From Acidocella sp. (GTDB lineage Bacteria; Pseudomonadota; Alphaproteobacteria; Acetobacterales; Acetobacteraceae): 11,086 nucleotides of DNA. Below are positions 8,106 to 11,086 of the stretch, piece after piece. The position numbers and the translations under genes are program-made. Below the pieces are notes generated by a model, which did not search any database, was not told the origin of the DNA, and saw only the letters and a program-made list of their open reading frames with translations. Numbering within the stretch: the stretch's first letter is position 1; every line of letters begins with the position of its first letter. Where the stretch lies: the NCBI GenBank assembly GCA_029077775.1, contig JAQNCU010000065.1, positions 1 to 11,086 of the forward strand, read 5' to 3'.

Positions 8106-9752
8106 CTATTTTGTCAGATATTGGTCTTGCCCGGCGCGCAAGGCCTCCGGCGTGTCGAAATCCACCAGAACGGCCTCCTCGTCCACCGCCATTTCGGCGA
8201 CGAATTCCATGTGATGGTGCAAAATCTGCCGCGCCCCGGCATCGCCGCGCAGCGCCAGTAACGCGGGGAAAAACCGCCGCCCCCACAGCACCGGGTTGCC
8301 ACGCTGCCCGTCGAAGCGCGGCAGGATGATCTCGCGCCCCTCAGCGGGGTCGAAGGCCGCGATCAGCCGGTCGATCACCAGTGCTGTCACCAGCGGCATG
8401 TCCCCCAGGCAGATCACCGCCGCCGCCACATCCGCGCTGAGCGCATTTATGCCCTCACGCAGGCTGGCGGCCAGCCCCTCGGCATAACCCGCGGCATGGA
8501 TAAAACGTACCTGGCAGCCATCCAGCGCGGTGCGCACCGCGCCATCCTGGTGGCCTGTCACCACCAGCACCGGGCGGGCGCGGCTTGCGGTTACATGCGT
8601 CACGGTCTGGCGGATCATCGGCACCCCGCCTGGCATCGCTGCCAGTAATTTATTTGTCTCGCCCATCCGGGTGGATCGCCCGGCCGCCAGCACCAAAGCC
8701 GCCACCAGCGGGATGGCGCGCGGGGCTTTGCCGAAGCCACTGGCCTTGGCGGTGCGCGGGGCCGGGCGGGTCTCGATTTCTTTGAGCAACCCGCCTACGC
8801 CCATCCCCGCGATTGCCGGGCCATCCACCGGGTCACCTGCGAAAATCCGGTCGAGCACCCAGTCGATCCCGTTGAGCGCCGGGCTGCGCGCGCAGCCGGG
8901 CAGCACGATCGCGGGGTGCTGCCCGATTTGCCCAAAACACATCAGGTTCCCGGGGTCCACAGGCAGCCCGAAATGCGTGATCTCCCCGCCCGCCTGGATA
9001 ATGGCGGCGGGGGCGACATCTGCCCGGTCGGTCACCGCCGAGGCCCCGGAGATCAGGATCATATCCGCCCCGGCGGCCAGCAGGCCAGTTATCGCGGCTG
9101 CCATCGGCGCGCTCTCATGCGTGGTTTGCACGGGCGGCAGCATCACCCCGCCATGGGCTGCCACGCGGGCCTGGGTCGCGGCGATGGTGTGGGTGATTGC
9201 GGCTTGTTTAAGCTGCGGCAGGGTCGAGAGGATCAACCCGACCCGCAACGGCGCGAACCGCCGCACCGCCAGCATGCCGGAATGGGCGCTGATCAGCGCA
9301 TCGGCCCGGGCCATGATGGCGCCCGCCACCGCGAAAGGGATAATCTTCAGCGTTGCCACCATATCCCCCGCTTTTACAATCTGCCGGTCGGCAAGGGTCG
9401 CCAGGGTTATGGCCTCATCGATCTGGTTAAGCGCGCCGATGCCCGCGCCATCCACCCGCAACAGCCCGTCATGCACGGCGAACAGATTGACCCGCCCATG
9501 CACATCCTCGGAGCAGCGCAGGTTGTCCGGGGTACACAAGGCCGCCCCCAGCCGCGAAGCCGCCTCACCCTCCGGCACGTCGCCAGGCTCCAGCGTTACC
9601 ACGGTCACCTGTGTATAGCCCGCCTGTGCCAGCATGGCCTGAACCGCCGCATCCACCAGCGCGCCCTTGCGCAGCACGCGGTCTGATACTTTCAGATTAT
9701 GCGCCAGGATCGCGCCCTGTGCCTGCGCCAGCGCCACGCGCCCGAAGATCAT
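8106..9752 (-). CDS. mocA: fused molybdopterin-binding domain / molybdenum cofactor cytidylyltransferase (MocA-like)
   Basis: This is a 548-aa two-domain cytosolic protein. Residues 1 to about 340 resemble the MoeA/MogA-type molybdopterin-binding fold, with MILISGASAVTDRADVAP at 231-248 and the region around GNLMCFGQIG and IVLPGCARSP. Residues about 348-548 are a MobA/MocA-like nucleotidyltransferase: LAAGRSTRMGETNKLL (355-370), GDMPL (450-454), RGNPVL (484-489), GDAGAR (503-508) and DFDTPE (531-536). MocA-type enzymes join CMP to Mo-molybdopterin to make the MCD cofactor used by CO dehydrogenase and related hydroxylases. The hydrophobic residue in GDMPL fits the MocA/MobA/CoxD-adjacent group, but CTP rather than GTP use is inferred from neighbours, not proven. 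The ATG at 9752 overlaps the upstream xdhC-type stop as ATGA. The fused architecture could pass cofactor between the two domains. Confidence 0.9.
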   Translation of the reverse strand: MIFGRVALAQAQGAILAHNLKVSDRVLRKGALVDAAVQAMLAQAGYTQVTVVTLEPGDVPEGEAASRLGAALCTPDNLRCSEDVHGRVNLFAVHDGLLRVDGAGIGALNQIDEAITLATLADRQIVKAGDMVATLKIIPFAVAGAIMARADALISAHSGMLAVRRFAPLRVGLILSTLPQLKQAAITHTIAATQARVAAHGGVMLPPVQTTHESAPMAAAITGLLAAGADMILISGASAVTDRADVAPAAIIQAGGEITHFGLPVDPGNLMCFGQIGQHPAIVLPGCARSPALNGIDWVLDRIFAGDPVDGPAIAGMGVGGLLKEIETRPAPRTAKASGFGKAPRAIPLVAALVLAAGRSTRMGETNKLLAAMPGGVPMIRQTVTHVTASRARPVLVVTGHQDGAVRTALDGCQVRFIHAAGYAEGLAASLREGINALSADVAAAVICLGDMPLVTALVIDRLIAAFDPAEGREIILPRFDGQRGNPVLWGRRFFPALLALRGDAGARQILHHHMEFVAEMAVDEEAVLVDFDTPEALRAGQDQYLTK

Positions 9753-10444
9753 GCGCCGCGAACCGCCAGCCCACCGCCGCGCTGTACCGCGACGATCTCG
9801 GCGATGACCGATAACGCGATCTCGGGCGCGCTCACCGCGCCGATATCCAGCCCCACAGGGCCCCTGATCCGCGCCAGCGCCGCGGGCGTGTGGCCCAAGG
9901 CCGCCAGCCGCGCCAGCCTTGCCGCGTGGGTTTTGCGCGAGCCCAGCGCGCCGATGTAAAACGCGTCCGAGCGCAAGGCCTCGTCCAGCGCCGGATCATC
10001 CAGCTTCGGGTCATGGGTCAGGGTTACCACTGCCGTGCGCGTATCCGGGGCCAGTGCCAGCATCGCCGCGTCCGGCCAGTCATTATTCAGCGTAATACCG
10101 GGGAACCGATCCTCGTTGCCAAAGGCCCGGCGCGGGTCCACCAGGGTCACGGCAAACCCGGTCATCGCCGCCAGCGGCGCCAGAGCCTGGGCGATATGGA
10201 CCGCCCCTACGAGGATCAGCCGTGGGGCCGGGTTGCGCGCCTCGATGAACCAGGAAGCCCCCTCGATCTCATGCGTGCCGGATCTATCGGCACGCAAGGC
10301 CGCCGTTGCCTGCGCGTTCAAAGCCGCACCTGCCGCTGGATCAGGCAATATAAACGCCGCGCCATCATCCAGCCTGGTGGCAAAGGCCACCGCCCGGCGC
10401 GCCGCCCGCGCGGCTTGAAGTGCCGCGATGGTCTCCCGCTTCAA
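9749..10444 (-). CDS. xdhC: XdhC-type protein, Rossmann (C-terminal) domain
   Basis: This 231-aa protein matches the C-terminal half of XdhC/CoxF family proteins, which help insert sulfurated molybdenum cofactor into xanthine dehydrogenase- or CO dehydrogenase-type enzymes. The Rossmann-like start LILVGAVHIAQALAPLA is at residues 76-92. THDPKLDDPAL (143-153), YIGALGSRKTHAARL (163-177) and GPVGLDIGAVSAPEIA (195-210) are family signatures. The start is TTG at 10444. This codon overlaps the stop of the small xdhC gene as TTGA, and GGAG lies 8 nt upstream. The open frame extends upstream to 10723, but only as a Gly/Arg-rich shadow of that small gene. In many bacteria the two XdhC domains are one protein; here they are two coupled genes. 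Confidence 0.9.
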   Translation of the reverse strand: MKRETIAALQAARAARRAVAFATRLDDGAAFILPDPAAGAALNAQATAALRADRSGTHEIEGASWFIEARNPAPRLILVGAVHIAQALAPLAAMTGFAVTLVDPRRAFGNEDRFPGITLNNDWPDAAMLALAPDTRTAVVTLTHDPKLDDPALDEALRSDAFYIGALGSRKTHAARLARLAALGHTPAALARIRGPVGLDIGAVSAPEIALSVIAEIVAVQRGGGLAVRGA

Positions 10445-10776
10445 ATCAGCGGCTCCACAAATAATTTCACCCGGCCGCCACAGGCCAGCCCGACCTCCCA
10501 GGCCATCTCGTTGGTTACGCCATATTCCAGCCTTTCCGGCACCCCGGTTGCCAGGCTGCGCAGCGCCGCCTCGGCCACCGCGCCCTCGATACACCCGCCG
10601 CTGACCGACCCCGCGATCCGGCCCGAGACCGTAACGGCCATGCGGCTGCCCGCCGGGCGGGGGGAGCTGCCCCAGCTCTCGGTCACGGTCGCCAGCGCCA
10701 CCTGCTCGCCCGCCGCCGCCCACGCCGCCGCGACCGCCAAAATATCCTCCATATCCTCAGCATTATTCATGAGCAT
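10441..10776 (-). CDS. xdhC: XdhC/CoxI N-terminal domain protein
   Basis: This small protein (111 aa from the Met at 10776) is the XdhC/CoxI N-terminal domain. It shows ATVTESWGSSPRPAGSRMAV (29-48), GSVSGGCIEGAV with Cys62, and VGLACGGRVKLFVEP with Cys99, the family's two conserved cysteines. Such proteins take part in Mo-cofactor sulfuration and insertion. The start is uncertain: in-frame ATGs at 10776, 10770 and 10752 are all possible, and a TTG at 10740 has GGAGG 5 nt upstream (10746-10750). The family alignment favours a start near MEDILAVAAAW (10752) or earlier. I list 10776 because it is the exit codon of the upstream ATG repeat array. It ends in a TTGA overlap with the Rossmann-domain gene. 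Confidence 0.87.
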   Translation of the reverse strand: MLMNNAEDMEDILAVAAAWAAAGEQVALATVTESWGSSPRPAGSRMAVTVSGRIAGSVSGGCIEGAVAEAALRSLATGVPERLEYGVTNEMAWEVGLACGGRVKLFVEPLI

Positions 10777-10802
10777 TATTCATGAGCATTATCCATGAGC
10801 AT
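10776..10802 (-). other. tiny ORF 2 in the repeat array, ending at the xdhC ATG
   Basis: ATG at 10802 encodes MLMDNAHE and stops at TAA (10778-10776). This stop overlaps the ATG at 10776, which is in frame with xdhC. It has no ribosome site of its own and would be translated by reinitiation. Confidence 0.45.
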
Positions 10803-10822
10803 TATCCATGAGCATTATTCAT
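10802..10822 (-). other. tiny ORF 1 in the repeat array, well placed behind a ribosome site
   Basis: ATG at 10822 overlaps the coxE-like stop as ATGA and has GGAGG (10831-10835) 8 nt upstream, the best-placed start in the junction. It encodes only MNNAHG and stops at TAA (10804-10802). That TAA shares its last A with another ATG at 10802. Confidence 0.5.
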
Positions 10823-11086
10823 GCAAATTCCCTCCATTGCGCCGCCGCTTTACCGCGTGGCCCCGCCGCCGCCGACAGGCTCGTGATCAGTTCCTTCAGG
10901 CTTGTTAAATTATGCACCGGGCGGAATTCATCAACATAGGGCAGCATCGCCCTGGCCCCCTGGGTTTTGGGGGCAAATCCCTCCCAGCGCAGCAGCGGGT
11001 TCAACCAGATCAACCGCCGGCATGACCGGTGCAGCCGTGCCATGTTCTCGGCCACGCCCTGCGCGCCCTCGCGGTCCAGCCCGTCG
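10819..11086 (-). CDS. coxE: CoxE-like VWA-domain protein, C-terminal part (cut by the window edge)
   Basis: Only the last 88 or so residues are visible, and the frame is open to the right edge. The segment DGLDREG, then MARLHRSCRRLIWLNPLLRW, and YVDEFRPVHNLTSLKELI near the end match the C-terminus of CoxE-family von Willebrand A proteins. In Oligotropha, CoxD (AAA+ ATPase) and CoxE assemble the CuSMoO2 active site of CO dehydrogenase, and related pairs serve other Mo hydroxylases. The metal-binding VWA motif itself is off the window. The stop TGA overlaps an ATG (ATGA), the usual way such genes are joined to the next. A coxD-like ATPase gene is expected just to the right. Confidence 0.85.
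   Translation of the reverse strand, partial: DGLDREGAQGVAENMARLHRSCRRLIWLNPLLRWEGFAPKTQGARAMLPYVDEFRPVHNLTSLKELITSLSAAAGPRGKAAAQWREFA
10831..10835 (-). promoter_or_regulatory. GGAGG ribosome binding site inside the end of the coxE-like gene
   Basis: GGAGG on the minus strand, within the last codons of the coxE-like gene, lies 8 nt before ATG 10822. This is an ideal position for a start that would overlap the coxE-like stop. Confidence 0.7.

Larger units (their letters stand above)
10761..10825. repeat. five tandem 13-bp repeats at the coxE-xdhC junction
   Basis: On the plus strand the unit is CATTATTCATGAG. Copies are 10761-10773, 10774-10786, 10787-10799, 10800-10812 and 10813-10825. The third and fourth carry one T-to-C change (CATTATCCATGAG), and the fifth matches 11 of 13 bases, ending CA. 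Read on the coding (minus) strand, each unit has two ATGs. The array is AT-rich in a GC-rich setting and fills the space between the coxE-like stop (10819-10821) and the xdhC start. Confidence 0.97.

Noticed and set aside
8530..9618. A 362-codon plus-strand ORF opposite mocA.
   Set aside because: Antisense to well-supported MocA motifs; Ser/Ala/Pro-rich shadow composition.
10445..10723. Extension of the XdhC Rossmann gene to 10723.
   Set aside because: The sequence is a Gly/Arg-rich shadow of the XdhC N-domain gene; TTG 10444 has a ribosome site and a TTGA overlap.
10761..10825. The 13-bp repeats as a CRISPR array or a plasmid-type iteron origin.
   Set aside because: Units are contiguous with no spacers, too short for CRISPR, lie between coupled genes, and no replication gene is nearby.

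Overview
The window is dense, GC-rich bacterial DNA with codon use and gene content typical of an alphaproteobacterium. An aerobic, acid-tolerant Acetobacteraceae-like organism is a reasonable guess from heme A synthase, a ScsB/DsbD-type reductase, TldD and a CoxE/XdhC/MocA set, but nothing seen fixes the genus. There are nine protein genes, no RNA genes, no insertion sequences and no CRISPR. Almost all of the DNA is coding.

Left block (63-4395): hrpB, an ATP-dependent DExH helicase, reads leftward. It is divergent from a three-domain thiol:disulfide transporter of the DsbD/ScsB family reading rightward, with only about 46 bp between the likely starts. The reductase gene ends 10 bp from the convergent end of tldD.

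Middle block (4406-7988, all leftward): two tandem CtaA/COX15-type genes followed by tldD. They are joined by a GTGA overlap and a TAATG overlap, so they look like one operon. The first CtaA copy keeps the catalytic Glu/His pair of the N-terminal half but has lost the usual second-half loop motif. The second copy has the opposite pattern, with Asn and Asp replacing the Glu and His. The pair may therefore act as a split or heteromeric heme A synthase.

Right block (8106-11086, all leftward): the end of a CoxE-like VWA protein, a small XdhC N-domain protein, a separate XdhC Rossmann-domain protein, and a fused molybdopterin-binding/cytidylyltransferase protein. This is a maturation set for a molybdenum hydroxylase such as a CO dehydrogenase or xanthine-dehydrogenase-type enzyme. 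It supplies and sulfurates the molybdopterin cytosine dinucleotide cofactor. The structural subunits are not in the window and probably lie beyond the right edge.

The most unusual feature is a 13-bp unit repeated five times (10761-10825) exactly between the coxE-like stop and the xdhC start. Each unit carries ATGs, and together they form two tiny ORFs linked by TAATG overlaps that deliver ribosomes into the xdhC frame. On paper this relay works only with an odd number of repeats, which makes it a candidate translational phase switch.
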